DNA of 21,422 bases from Plantago elongata. Taxonomy: Eukaryota > Streptophyta > Magnoliopsida > Lamiales > Plantaginaceae. The stretch spans positions 1 to 21,422 of the forward strand of contig JAYMSP010003038.1 of NCBI GenBank assembly GCA_036897095.1, given 5' to 3'. The position numbers were made by a program, and so were the translations under genes. The first letter of the stretch is position 1, and every line of letters starts with the position of its first letter. This document shows, piece by piece, positions 12,152-21,422 of this stretch. The notes under the pieces are model-generated. The model did no database searches. It had not been told where the DNA came from and saw nothing but the letters and a program-made list of their open reading frames with translations.

Positions 12152-12234
12152 ACAATCAACAACACAAAATCTGTCTTCATTACCAAACATTCACAATCCC
12201 AGAAACATTCAAAGAAAACTAAAGTACTTTGACT

Positions 12235-13934
12235 ATGGTTTTTTCAGAGAACCAGTCAAGGCAATCCTTGGTCCCGAGTTTCCTTTACTCGTCCACGCTG
12301 ACATCGAAGAAGATGCTGAATTCGGAGCAGAACTTGTCACCCGATATGACACTAGCTCCTGAGGCTGGGGTTGATCGGCAGTTCATGATCCCATCACCGA
12401 AAGAGAGCCATATAGAGCTGTTCTCTCCAGCATACTACGCAGCCTGCACGGCAGGAGGAGTTTTGGCAACTGGACCTACTCATACGGCTGTCACACCGTT
12501 CGATGTTCTCAAATGCAACATGCAGGTAAAGTCTAGTTTCCTTCTAAATTTATTTTCTCATTTACATATAGTTACTCACTTTTAGTTCTATATTTTTTAA
12601 GTTGTTATAATTATGTGTTTCGTATTCGCTACACTTGTTGAGTTTAAATGTGTCAGCTACATACAACGAAAAGAAAGAAAAAAAAGAAGACATTCATAAT
12701 CTTCCCTTAAACTAAACAAGTTTAATTACTCAGATTGATCCAGCAAAGTACAAAAGTATTACCTCTGGTTATGGAATTCTGCTCAAGGAGCAAGGAATAA
12801 AAGGTTTCTTCCGGGGTTGGTCGCCGACATTGCTTGGATACAGTGCACAGGGAGCCTGCAAGTATGGATTCTACGAATTCTTCAAGAAGTACTACTCTGA
12901 CATTGCTGGTCCAGAGTATGCTTCCAAATACAAGACTTTGATCTACCTCGCAGGATCGGCATCTGCTGAATTGATTGCAGATATTGCACTATGCCCGATG
13001 GAAGCTGTCAAGGTTCGAGTCCAAACTCAACCTGGCTATGCCAGAGGTTTGGCCGATGGACTTCCAAAGTTGTTACGAACAGAAGGAGCTTCAGGGTATG
13101 CAACTTCGTGTAACATTTTTTATTAGCAAAACTAGCTGATTAAGTAGCTGATATACTTGTTGAGCTGAGAAAGACTGACAAAGTGTATTATTTTACAGGC
13201 TTTACAAGGGACTAGTTCCACTCTGGGGAAGACAAATACCATGTAAGATTACCTATCATTACTGTCATACAGTTTTAGACTATATAAAACGAATTAGTAT
13301 AGAGATTTTTTTCCCTGGAGGAAGAGTCTGATCACCATATTATCCTACAGATACGATGATGAAGTTTGCAACGTTCGAGAACATTGTCGAGGCTATATAC
13401 AAGCATGCAATTCCAACACCTAAAGATCAATGCAGCACACCTTTGCAGCTTGGAGTAAGTTTTGGTGGTGGGTATGCAGCAGGGGTACTCTGTGCTATGA
13501 TATCGCATCCTGCCGATAACTTGGTATCTTTCCTTAACAATGCAAAAGGAGCGACTATGACTGACGTTAGTACAAATCCTCACATCTCTTTCTTCTCAGT
13601 ACTTTTATCATTATCGCATCATCATTTGCTTATAGTTTCTGGTGTCTTACAGGCCGTGAACAAGCTAGGATTATGGGGTCTGTGCACTCGTGGTCTCCCT
13701 CTTCGTATAATCATGGTTGGTTCCCTCACTGGAGCACAATGGAGCATCTATGATGGATTCAAAGTTTTTGTTGGGCTGTAAGTTCCTTTTTAAGACTCCC
13801 ATAGATATTTTTAACACATGACAAATACATCACAAATAATTAAGTATTGAAGCAGCCTATGCACTTGAAATAACAAGGCATTTTGGTTTTTCAGGCCAAC
13901 GACTGGTGGTGGAACTACTGCTGCACAGAAATGA
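12235..13934 (+). CDS. PHT3: Mitochondrial phosphate carrier (PHT3/MPT type), complete, six exons
   Basis: This inner-membrane carrier imports phosphate with protons into the matrix for ATP synthesis. Exons: 12235-12525, 12734-13095, 13199-13242, 13351-13565, 13653-13777, 13895-13934. All are GT-AG and in frame, encoding 358 residues plus TGA, close to the ~360 of Arabidopsis relatives. A presequence-like N-terminus (residues 1 to about 60) precedes three carrier repeats. Signature motifs are PFDVLK (about 88-93), PMEAVK (185-190) and PADNLV (286-291; the last lacks the basic residue, as in known phosphate carriers). The blocks FSPAYYA, GWSPTLLGYSAQGACKYG, LVPLWGRQIPYTMMKFATFE and LTGAQW are family hallmarks. 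It looks closest to At3g48850 (PHT3;2) and At5g14040 (PHT3;1); which one is not certain. The start is the first ATG; an in-frame TTG lies two codons upstream. Retaining intron 5 would end the protein at once after VGL; intron 4 is stop-free. Confidence 0.95.
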
Positions 13935-13999
13935 GGACGGACATGATGATATACGAAGAAAACAGCCTACATTCATTTACAGAACTACATTCTGAATCG

Positions 14000-14005
14000 A
14001 ATAAA
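14000..14005 (+). terminator. Poly(A) signal of the phosphate carrier
   Basis: AATAAA occurs 66 bases after the TGA stop. Cleavage would be expected a little downstream, near 14020-14060. Plant poly(A) signals are loose, so this is a reasonable but unproven site. Confidence 0.5.
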
Positions 14006-14059
14006 AGCTAACATCTTCTAAGATGTTATCATGTTAGGATAAATCGATGTTAAATAGTT

Positions 14060-14927
14060 TGATTGACATTCATTGTTTGTGAGTTTGTTTGAAGATGAAA
14101 TTTTGCAGTCAATAGTAATATCAGTACACTTTTCTTCTAAGCGAATAAGGGATAGCAGATAATTTCAGCAGAATCAACTACGAAACAACTTAAAGTTTCT
14201 ATTCATCTGTCAATATTTGATTATCTGAAATGAAATTTGAATTGCATTCCATCAGAAGCTATGTTTGTCAACTGCCATATACAGCAACATCTGAACAACT
14301 TAAATCAGCGAAGCGTTCTGGTAATCAAATCCCTTATTCGAAAACCATAAAGCCAACTCTATCTACCTTGCAAATAGATAAAGCAGAAATAATCAGCATA
14401 AAGTTTCAGGACTGTATATTGAAGCAAACAAGTATATAATTTCAGTGAAACAGGAACCTGGAAACCTTAGTCGGGACTCCAAACTCAGAATGGATGTAAT
14501 GTAACTGCTACTCTGCTAGTGCCTAAACTTCTCATCTGAAACCAGCAGCTTCACCACATACATAATTTTACAGTTTTGCATCATCTAATTAAAACCCATT
14601 CGATAAGCACGTAAGAACATTACGAATCAAGCAAAAACTAGCAGCAAAACTATGCACATTGCAAATGATGAATTTGGTACTACTACTAGCATCATATGTG
14701 GATTCTCAACTCTCAGAGGAGAATATTACTCCAATATGAATCAAGCAAAAGCTAGCATAAGGTTACACACATTGCAATTCGAAACATTGGCACTAAATAT
14801 CATATATGAGTCGTTAGATCACATATAGCATCTACATCCCAATAAAAACATCACCATAAGGAAGATATAATCTACTTACAAACAACATCAAAGAATTGAA
14901 ATGCAAGCTTTGCTCAGAAGTCAGAAC
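14060..14927. repeat. Intergenic; diverged tandem pair of about 80 bp (14621-14700 and 14735-14810)
   Basis: Both copies contain GAATCAAGCAAAA.CTAGCA, CACATTGCAA, a TTGG(T/C)ACTA block and ATCATAT(G/A)TG, spaced by about 114 bp. The rest of the stretch shows no gene. The 69-codon frame at 14230-14439 has no recognisable domain. Confidence 0.45.
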
Positions 14928-15234
14928 TCTTAAGATATGAATCAGCAAATCAAGTGAAGAAGATGAAGACAGTTAAATAGCAGTTAGAAGACAGTTAAAA
15001 TTACAGTTAGGCAGTTAAACATAGTTAGTTAGTTAGTTAGTTACTTTCTCTGTTTATATACAAAATCATAACCAGATGATTGTTCAATATACAAGGCTCT
15101 GTTTTATATAAACAGAGAAAGTAACTAACTAACTAACTATGTTTAACTGCCTAACTGTAATTTTAACTGTCTTCTAACTACTATTTAACTGTCTTCATCT
15201 TCTTCACTTGATTTGCTGATTCATATCCTTAAGA
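14928..15234. repeat. Near-perfect palindrome, 133/130-bp arms, 44-bp loop
   Basis: The left arm 14928-15060 and right arm 15105-15234 are reverse complements. The only differences I see are one substitution, one extra AGTT unit in the left arm and one extra base in the right arm. The arms contain repeats of ACAGTTA and TTAGTTAG, and the inner ends read CTCTGTTTATATA. The loop is 15061-15104. The high arm identity points to a recent origin. It could be a fold-back element, or two inverted copies of a retroelement terminal repeat (the TTTATATA near the loop resembles a promoter). No target duplication is evident. A transcript would form a long double-stranded RNA. Confidence 0.85.
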
Positions 15235-15308
15235 TTATACTATAAACACCAGAGTAATGGAATGGAATAAGCAATAGCAAAAGCAGAACGGAAGCTTATC
15301 TATCTACA

Positions 15309-15447
15309 TTACGGTTCTTGCCTGTAATAATCAGGATTTGGTAGAATTGTAGTTTTGTTAACAAGTCTATAGAATCCTCCAATCAAAGTTTGCCTGCAAA
15401 ACACTTTAGTTTTGTACTTAGCCGCCAACCCCAGTTGATCAAGTTGC
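15309..15447 (-). pseudogene. Heparanase-like (GH79) gene fragment, one exon
   Basis: Behind a TTTGATGCAG acceptor the frame reads QLDQLGLAAKYKTKVFCRQT, LIGGFYRLVNKTTILPNPDYY, then RQEP and a stop (TAA at 15309-15311). Plant heparanase-like proteins (secreted endo-beta-glucuronidases) have WYLDQLG, then K.YCRQ.LIGGNYGLLNTT and PNPDYYSALLWHRLMG at this point. The fragment lines up with about 42 residues of that C-terminal part. Neither the preceding catalytic exons nor the following ALLWHRLMG exon is in the window. After DYY the sequence is AG/GCAAGA, which could be a GC-type donor; if it is not used, the frame ends four codons later. I read it as a relic left by duplication or transposition. 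Confidence 0.75.
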
Positions 15448-15449
15448 CT

Positions 15450-16288
15450 GCATCAAATTGCAAAAGTAGATCAGGAAATCTAACGGTTTAAAAAAGATTT
15501 GCACAAGTGAAAATGAATTTTTTCTGTAGCAGAATCTGCATTTTAACTTTACGACATTAAAGATGTTGATTTTGCTTATCAACCATAAGCTGATTTTCTA
15601 AAGCATCTTCCAAACAACTGCAAATCATCCTGACAGTATTTTCTACGTTAAAGCCATTCCAAGAAATACCGTATAAGTCATCCACTCTTTTCTAAACTTC
15701 AGTACTTTATGATAAGCATTAGCATTTGATGAAAATATCATACGAGAACAGCTGGAAAAAGTTTATTGTTCAGAATGAAGATATAATATTCGGAAATTAC
15801 AGTGACACTATGCTTAGAAATTCACCAAAAGCTGTTCATGAAGGTATTAGATATGTCCTTAGCACCATTATTGGAGATAGGTTTAGTTGTTGATAGATGC
15901 TGTATTGTTGTTGTTTATTGACTATGAGGTTTACTGAGTTGAAATTGGAGGGTGATTAGGTGTCACGCCAGGTCATGGAGTGTGGAAAAAATGTCCAGTG
16001 AGCGAAAAAATCGCCACCTAGGACCAGTTCGTCGCTAATTCGGTGAATTATGACTGAAAATCACAATTCGCTAAAGTTATGGACTTAGAATCACAGTTGG
16101 TGCAAAGTGATCATTGCATGTGCGGTGGGAGTATAGTTTTGGACCAAAGTTGTCTTTTACCCACTATATATACAGTAATAAATTTTAGATCAAAATTAAC
16201 AAACAAAAAAAGAGTAAACCGATAAACATTCTAAAATATTTAGAGATTTTTTATAATCAATCGAACTACTGATTGAACACAACAATAC
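15450..16288. other. Non-coding stretch between the heparanase relic and the signal-peptide exon
   Basis: If the exon at 16289-16343 is real, this would hold its intron and the heparanase acceptor. A more GC-rich block at about 15950-16150 (with CGCCAGGTCATGGAGTGTGG and ACCAGTTCGTCGCTAATTCG) stands out from its AT-rich surroundings and looks like a piece of an interspersed repeat, but I do not recognise the family and see no reading frame in it. Confidence 0.4.
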
Positions 16289-16343
16289 CTTGGAGAGAAA
16301 TGATGCAAAGAAGGGCGAAAAGAGCAGCAATGCCAAACTTCAT
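16289..16343 (-). CDS. Putative signal-peptide exon of a small secreted protein (partial)
   Basis: The minus strand reads MKFGIAALFALLCIISLQ and one base of the next codon, then a donor AAG/GTATTG. A positive N-terminus followed by a 13-residue hydrophobic core is a standard secretory signal. The ATG context is AAACATGA. A TATATATA box lies 81 bases upstream of the ATG, fitting a leader of about 50 nt. The rest of the protein is not identified: no downstream acceptor in 15300-16280 gives a recognisable continuation. Joining it to the heparanase relic would not match that relic's frame. It could be the first exon of a secreted-peptide gene, a broken one, or chance. Confidence 0.35.
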
Positions 16344-16423
16344 GTTTATGACTGTTAAATTCTTTCTTTCAAAGATAAAAGAGAAATAGACTTTGAATTA
16401 TAAAAATGAATTGTTATCATAGG

Positions 16424-16431
16424 TATATATA
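16424..16431 (-). promoter_or_regulatory. TATA box upstream of the signal-peptide exon
   Basis: On the minus strand the sequence is CTATATATACC, placed 81 bases before the ATG at 16343. Spacing suits a plant core promoter. AT-rich surroundings make chance matches likely, so support rests on the combination with the signal-peptide frame and splice donor. Confidence 0.35.
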
Positions 16432-16900
16432 GTTTTTTTTAAGTCAATAAGGGTAATTAAATTAAGTAATAATAATTTCTATAGTCATATAGTAATATGA
16501 ATATGATTATACCCGTTTAGTTGGACAACACAAATTATAGTTATTTCCATCACTTTGAAACAAAATCTTCATATTTGTATTTCTTTTAATATTAGTAAAT
16601 TATTATAACTTATAATGATTTACTATATTGTTGTTATCTTTTTAATTTATGCATTTATTTTTTTTATAATTTTAGGAGTTATAAGGATGGTTACTTTTAA
16701 TTATGTAAACCTTTAAAATTAGTATAATATTACTATAATTAATTAATGGGATTTCAATTTAAATGAAAAGTGAAACAGTATATGTGATTTAGCACAGGCA
16801 CAATGTCCAGTTTGAGAACAAGTGCTACTATTAGGATAGTAAAAAGTCTTGAAAAGGAGAAGATTTTTCTAAAAAAAGATCAAGATTTTAGGTAGTTTTT
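16432..16900. other. AT-rich intergenic DNA
   Basis: Strongly A/T-biased sequence with no gene, RNA gene or clear repeat end that I can support. The inverted micro-motif block begins just to the right. Confidence 0.5.
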
Positions 16901-16949
16901 TGTGCAGTTTTTGAGTTTTAACGATTTGATCTGTCGGAGTTTTTAAAAA

Positions 16950-18520
16950 ACCAACATGACATACAATTTTCGTTATGATTTTAATAGAATATATTATTAT
17001 TTTAAACAGTTAAAATTGAAAGTTTAAGTTACAGTTTTAACGTATGTTGTTAATTTTTTAAGAGACGATATGATGGTTTTAATGCATCAGCAATGTATGT
17101 TTTCACTAAAAGTTTAACCTCTTTTTTTAATTTTTAAACATATGAAGTGATAGTTTTAAGGACCTAACATGATATTTTTATGATGACATGTTATAGTTTC
17201 AAGTGACAATCTAATACCATTAAACAATACTAAAAAATTTAGGAAGCCATTAAAATATTAATAAACACTTACAATAAGTAACTTGAACATGTAGACATCC
17301 AAGAGTTAAAATATTTGTTCTCGTAGAAGAAAATTACAATAAATATACATTTGGTGTTTTTTTATACAAATGCAATTGCATTGTTAAACTAGGCTTTTTC
17401 TTCTGATCAAACTTGGTGAACTTCAAGTGTCTATCTTTTGTTGTATGTGATTGTTGGTTTAATTATCCAACTTGATGTATTTATCACACTTGCATAAAAC
17501 ATTCACTAACTAAGTTAAAACCATAACGATTCTCATTAGAACTATCACATCGCTACTTAAAAAATAAAGAAGCAATGTTCAACACATGCTAAAAACAGTT
17601 ACACCGATATGTAAAATCATAAAAATACATTTTAAAACTATAACAAAGTATAAACATGCAACACAAGTTAAAAACAGTAACATTAATACATAAAATCATA
17701 GTTGTAGCCCTTTAAAATATAACAAAACATGTGCAAAAAATCAATTCATAAATGTTCTACATAAGCTAAAGCCATGATATTGATACTTAAAATTACAATT
17801 GTATGTCTTATTACTATAATATATGTACTAAAAACAATAATATGCAGCCGCTCGACATAAGATGAATATAGTATTGTTAATGCTTACAACCATAACATTG
17901 CATTTTAAAACTATAAAGCCATCTTAAAACTAAAACAACGCACGAACATTCAACACAAGTTAAAAGCAATAACATTGATGCTTAACCCATAATGCATCCT
18001 AAAGTTATAATAGTGCCTTTTAAAACTATAACACATCATTTGTAAAAATCAAATCATAAATATTTCGCACGAGGTTAAAAACACCAACATTGCTACTTAA
18101 AACTACAATAATAGATCTTAAAACTATAACATTTGCGTTATATCAATAATAAACGGAAACGTTCAACATAAGCTAAACCATACAAATGATGCTTACAGCT
18201 ATAACAATGCACGAAGATGCAACACATGCTAAAAAACAGTAATATTAGTATTTAAAATAATAATAGTATATTTTAAAACTATAATAATGTCTCTTAAAAT
18301 TATGAAAAAATAATTTTAAAAAATTAAACGATAAATATTTAATCAGAGGCTAAAAATACTTACGTTGTTTCTTAAAGTAACAATAGTAGGTCTGAAACTA
18401 TAACAAACGATACTTAAAACTATAACAAACTAAAATATTAAACACAAAGTAAAACCATAACGACGATACATAAAACCATCACACCATCGCTTAAAACCAT
18501 AACAAATCACCATATCGCAC
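16950..18520. repeat. Fold-back-like block: about ten 100-bp units and an inverted left arm
   Basis: From about 17510 to 18518 about ten decayed units of 60-120 bp follow each other. Each has a phrase like GTTCAACACAAGCTAAAAAC, then AGTAACATTGATACTTAAAA, then TTTTAAAACTATAACA. Unit starts lie near 17575, 17654, 17751, 17848, 17946, 18059, 18159, 18217, 18333 and 18436. To the left, at 16950-17200, the same core appears in reverse complement at least five times (for example GTGATAGTTTTAAGGAC at 17147 and GTTATAGTTTCAAGTGAC near 17190). The arms thus point at each other around a 250-300-bp centre. There is no coding capacity. It may be a fold-back or Mutator-like non-autonomous element; the outer ends and target duplication are not defined. 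Confidence 0.65.
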
Positions 18521-18537
18521 AATTCGATTTTCACTGT

Positions 18538-18576
18538 ACGGATTTCAGATCTAAAACAGATTTCAGATCTAAAAAC
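18538..18576. repeat. 18-bp tandem duplication
   Basis: The phrase CAGATTTCAGATCTAAAA or a close variant occurs twice in a row just right of the micro-repeat array, at the change from AT-rich units to the more GC-rich end. Confidence 0.6.
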
Positions 18577-18799
18577 ATGAGATCGTGAAAACAACGAAAA
18601 ACGACAATTAAAAGGCCAAATTTCACTTCCGGTAGAAATTTTAACGAAAAAAAACAAGATGAATTTGTTGATTTGAAGATTTTAGCATTTGGATTTGAAA
18701 ATCCGATAGAAACTTGGCAAGATCCGGTGAAAATTCGATGAAATTAGATAGACAGTGAGAGAAATAATAATTTTCAGCGATGGTTTCGACGGGGAGAGA

Positions 18800-18910
18800 G
18801 AGTGGCGGTGGATCCGGCAACGGTTTCCGGTGGAGATAGAGGACGACGTCGGTGGATCCGGCGGTGATTTCCGGCAGAGGGGGAGGGAAGAAGGTAGAGG
18901 GAGGGAAGAA
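18800..18910. repeat. GC-rich block: 44-bp direct repeat and G-quadruplex-like run
   Basis: CGGTGGATCCGGCAACGGTT at 18806 and CGGTGGATCCGGCGGTGATT at 18850 are two copies of a 30-bp phrase 44 bp apart, each continuing with TCCGG. Next, 18879-18905 holds four runs of three or more G (GGGGG, GGG, GGG, GGG) with loops of 1, 11 and 1 bases. Such GC-rich, purine-rich stretches near the ends of plant Mutator-like elements are familiar to me, but I cannot assign this one. The short frame starting ATGGTTTCGACG ends after 18 codons and is not a gene. Confidence 0.55.
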
Positions 18911-18959
18911 GGAAGGTGAAGTTTCTTTCTCTAGGGTTTTTTAGAGACAAAAAGTTTTA

Positions 18960-20205
18960 TGGGTTTTGTGAGTTTTGTGGGAAAATATATAGTTATTTGT
19001 GTATTTATATAAAAGCTAATAACCGGTTTGTAATGTTTTTTACCGGTTCTTTATTATAGATACCGAATTTTCTATATATTAGAAAAATATTCCCTTTTAC
19101 TATATTTATTCATTCGGATATTATAAAGGCCAGGGGTTATTTATCATTGAATTATTCGAATTTACAGTAGTTGGCATATGTTCGAATGTTGCATCTTTCC
19201 CGCATAACATCAATTTATTATTTTTGTGATGTTTATATAAAACTTCATACACTAGTATGAAATTTAAGTTACTCAATACTCAATAAATATTAAAATAATC
19301 TTACATTTTATATAGAAATTGTACATTTCAAAATGATTTGGTGAGAGCTTTAGACTTTACCCTTCTTTGTACTTGCAGCCTCGAAGGAGTTATCTACAGA
19401 AGCAGTGCTAAAATACTTTATCTTAGGTTAACTTGCAAAGTTTCAAAAACATCCCAAAATAAAATATTCAAATTACATGTCAAAATAAAATATCAATAAT
19501 CCTTCATTCAGCTCACTGCAACTTACATTGCAACTCTTTGCATTTCTCCACTCCAACAATTAAGGCCCAAATTTATTTTCTTATAACATTTCTTTCAAAC
19601 TTTATTTCTTACGTTTATTTTCTCATTTCATTTTAAACTTTATTCTTGAATATATTTAAATGTCGTCAATTAGTTATAACAAAATTAAACTAACTTTTCC
19701 TATATATATTACTTGAAAATTAAGATTTCATTACTTGTAAAAATTATGATACTTGAAATTGAAAATTATAATAATTAAAATTGAAAATTACAACAATCAA
19801 AATACAACATTCAAAGTCTAGTTATGATATTCGAGAAATTCGCATGCTTCATTATAGAGCTTCTTCTAGCCGTCTTTTAAAATACTTGGCATGGCACTCA
19901 AATGCCCATTTGGATGGGATTTTGGTGAAATTGTGTTTGGAATGGAATTTAAATGGAGTATTTAAAGTGTATTTTAGGCCAAATCACAGTTAATCGAGCC
20001 AAATGGAGCGATTTAAATACTATGACAATAAGCCCCTTAAGTGATGTTTTATATATAAGTGTGTCTGGATTATTTCGAATTTATTATTACATGTATAAAA
20101 TATATAACCAAAAAATAAAAAAGTTGAAACATAAACATAAGAAAATGAAACAATGAAAGATGATTAAAAATAAGTAAACGTAAAATTGATGAAACAAATT
20201 TATCC
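18960..20205. other. AT-rich intergenic DNA downstream of the NLR
   Basis: No gene is recognised. Around 19895-20040 a phrase ATTTGGATGGGATTTTGGTG with GAATGGAATTTAAATGGAG resembles the ends of miniature transposons that begin with TTTGGATGGGA, but no inverted partner was found. The rest is A/T-rich and low in complexity. The 67-70-codon frames here are chance. Confidence 0.4.
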
Positions 20206-21422
20206 TCAATAAACAGGGGAGCATTGCTGGAGAAGAGATATATCGTTTCCATACAAGTCAAGAGTAATATCGTTTCCATAGCTCTTTTGCTCTTCTTGTA
20301 TACTCTTTGCTGATGCTTCCACAGACGATCTGCAAAACTTCACTTCAATAGATTGCAGAGTTGGAATTTCTCCTATTTCAAGGGGGATCTCTTCCAAACC
20401 ATCAACTTCTAAAAGTTTCAGTCGCTCAAGGCTTGGGAAAGGATCACTCTCGGCTGTCCAGCTTTCAAACCCCAAGTCAGACATTCCCAGTTGTTTCACG
20501 CAAGGGAATTGTCCGTCAATTAAGTTCCACTCTTTCCCTGTTTTACAACGTTTCAATGTCAACGACTCAAGTTGAGGCAGCCACCCTATCTCTGTCCCAA
20601 TGTCTTCCCAATTGAAGTCGCATTTCCATAGAAACACTCTTTTGAGCGACGAAGAGAACTCAACATTTTTGAAACCCATCTTCATATTGATCCACGAGCA
20701 CTCCAGTGACTCAAGTTTTTGTAGACGGGCGAGATTGCCAGGAAAGTGATAAGACCACAACTGCTTTTCATTTGATTTTGACTCATCTTCATCTTCATGT
20801 TCTGAAAATTGTATTCCGAGATCTCTTATATTGGGAATTCTCCTCAGGACCTCTTCTGTAAACCTAAAATTAGTTACCGACATGAGCATCTGGAGATTTT
20901 CCAATACGATGTCGTCTTGGCTCTGGGGATCAGGCAAATAGAGTTTGTGGATATATACATGCCGAAGTTGTGGCATCTCCCATATTCCAGGTGGTGCATG
21001 AACTGCGAACTGTGGGAAATACATTGTCTGCAGATTCCAAAGTTGGTGTAACAACCTACAGAACTCGGAAATATCACCACCCCCCCCCATAATCATACTG
21101 TAGGTATCTTGAGTTAACTAGCTCAGGGATCATGTGAGGCAAGTAATATTTAGGCGTTCTCATTACCCTCAACAATTTGGCTTCGAGCCATGGTTTTGAA
21201 CTCAATATAAAATTGCATGAAAATGAACGGAGCTGCAGAGCATGAAACTGTGGAAGCGAATCATTTTCACTTAGATTTCTACAAGAGATTGCAAGACGTC
21301 GATGGCCATCGAGACAGTGGGAAAAGTCAGAGCCTTGCACATTAACGACATTAATCATCCCCTCTTTATGACATTCTTTCAAGCACAAATCTCTAACGAG
21401 GTCATGAATTTGGATACATATC
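20206..21422 (-). pseudogene. R1-type NLR resistance gene, 3' part (winged-helix end and LRRs), one frame break as read
   Basis: These are intracellular immune receptors that detect pathogen effectors. From the right edge the frame gives ICIQIHDLVRDLCLKECHKE, the winged-helix/MHD-type junction (HDLVRDL) of the NB-ARC module. The sequence LPQFHALQLRSFSCN, LEAKLLRVM and HMIPELVNSRYLQYDYGGG follows. It then moves to another frame at nine consecutive G (21080-21088) and continues CRLLHQLWNLQTMYFPQF, PGIWEMPQLRHVYIHKLYLP, LESLECSWINMKMG and LPQLESLTLKRCKTGKEWNL, ending at TGA 20206-20208. LRR features are the repeated L..L..L spacing and the LWNLQT and FPSLERLKL phrases typical of late-blight R1 homologues. 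The two frames together span about 400 residues of a protein usually 850-1300 long; coiled coil and NB-ARC lie off the edge. Eight or eleven G would restore continuity, so this is either a real frameshift or an assembly error. Confidence 0.88.

Noticed and set aside
11963-12186. Overlapping frames of 61 and 69 codons on opposite strands
   Set aside because: No domain, no signal peptide, AT-rich context just before the carrier's TATA box; likely chance.
14230-14439. 69-codon plus-strand frame
   Set aside because: No recognisable motif, no promoter or splice support, and a composition like the flanking intergenic DNA.
15322-16343. Signal-peptide exon spliced to the heparanase relic as one gene
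   Set aside because: The splice phase does not put the relic in its heparanase frame, and the intervening catalytic exons are missing.
17510-18518. CRISPR-like spaced repeats
   Set aside because: Plant nuclear DNA; the units are whole 100-bp tandem copies with decay throughout, not short identical repeats with unique spacers.
18430-18657. 75-codon minus-strand frame
   Set aside because: It runs across the micro-repeat array and its duplication; repetitive composition explains the open frame.

Overview
The window is nuclear DNA of a flowering plant. The evidence is short GT-AG introns, AT-rich intergenic DNA and plant gene families: a COPII SEC24, a mitochondrial phosphate carrier, an R1-type NLR and a plant heparanase fragment. 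The NLR closely recalls the 'late blight resistance protein R1' family that is expanded in asterids, so a eudicot and probably an asterid (perhaps Lamiales) is my inference. I cannot name the species.

Layout. From the left edge to about 9240, on the minus strand, lies the 5' two-thirds of a SEC24 gene of the Arabidopsis At3g44340 (CEF)/At4g32640 type. I traced sixteen coding exons codon by codon (767 residues); the 3' third lies off the left edge. Its introns carry two short terminal-inverted-repeat elements, a small hairpin and, in the 5'-UTR intron, a minisatellite of roughly 120-bp units. From 9889 to 11114 there is a deleted hAT DNA transposon with an intact 8-bp target-site duplication and a decayed transposase C-terminus. 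A complete six-exon mitochondrial phosphate carrier (PHT3/MPT type) follows on the plus strand at 12235-13934, with a TATA box and a poly(A) signal.

From 13935 to 20205 there is no intact gene I can prove. This stretch holds a near-perfect 307-bp palindrome, one exon-sized relic of a heparanase-like (GH79) gene, and an isolated signal-peptide exon behind a good TATA box. It also holds a large AT-rich block made of about ten decayed 100-bp units, with the same micro-motif inverted on its left side, ending in a GC-rich, G-quadruplex-prone stretch. From 20206 to the right edge, on the minus strand, is the winged-helix/LRR part of an R1-type NLR. Its reading frame is broken once, at a run of nine G.

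The genes do not form a pathway: secretory traffic, mitochondrial phosphate import and pathogen recognition are simply neighbours. I found no convincing new multi-gene system. The items most worth a second look are the signal-peptide exon, the fold-back micro-repeat block, the palindrome, the in-frame intron of the carrier and the NLR frame break.
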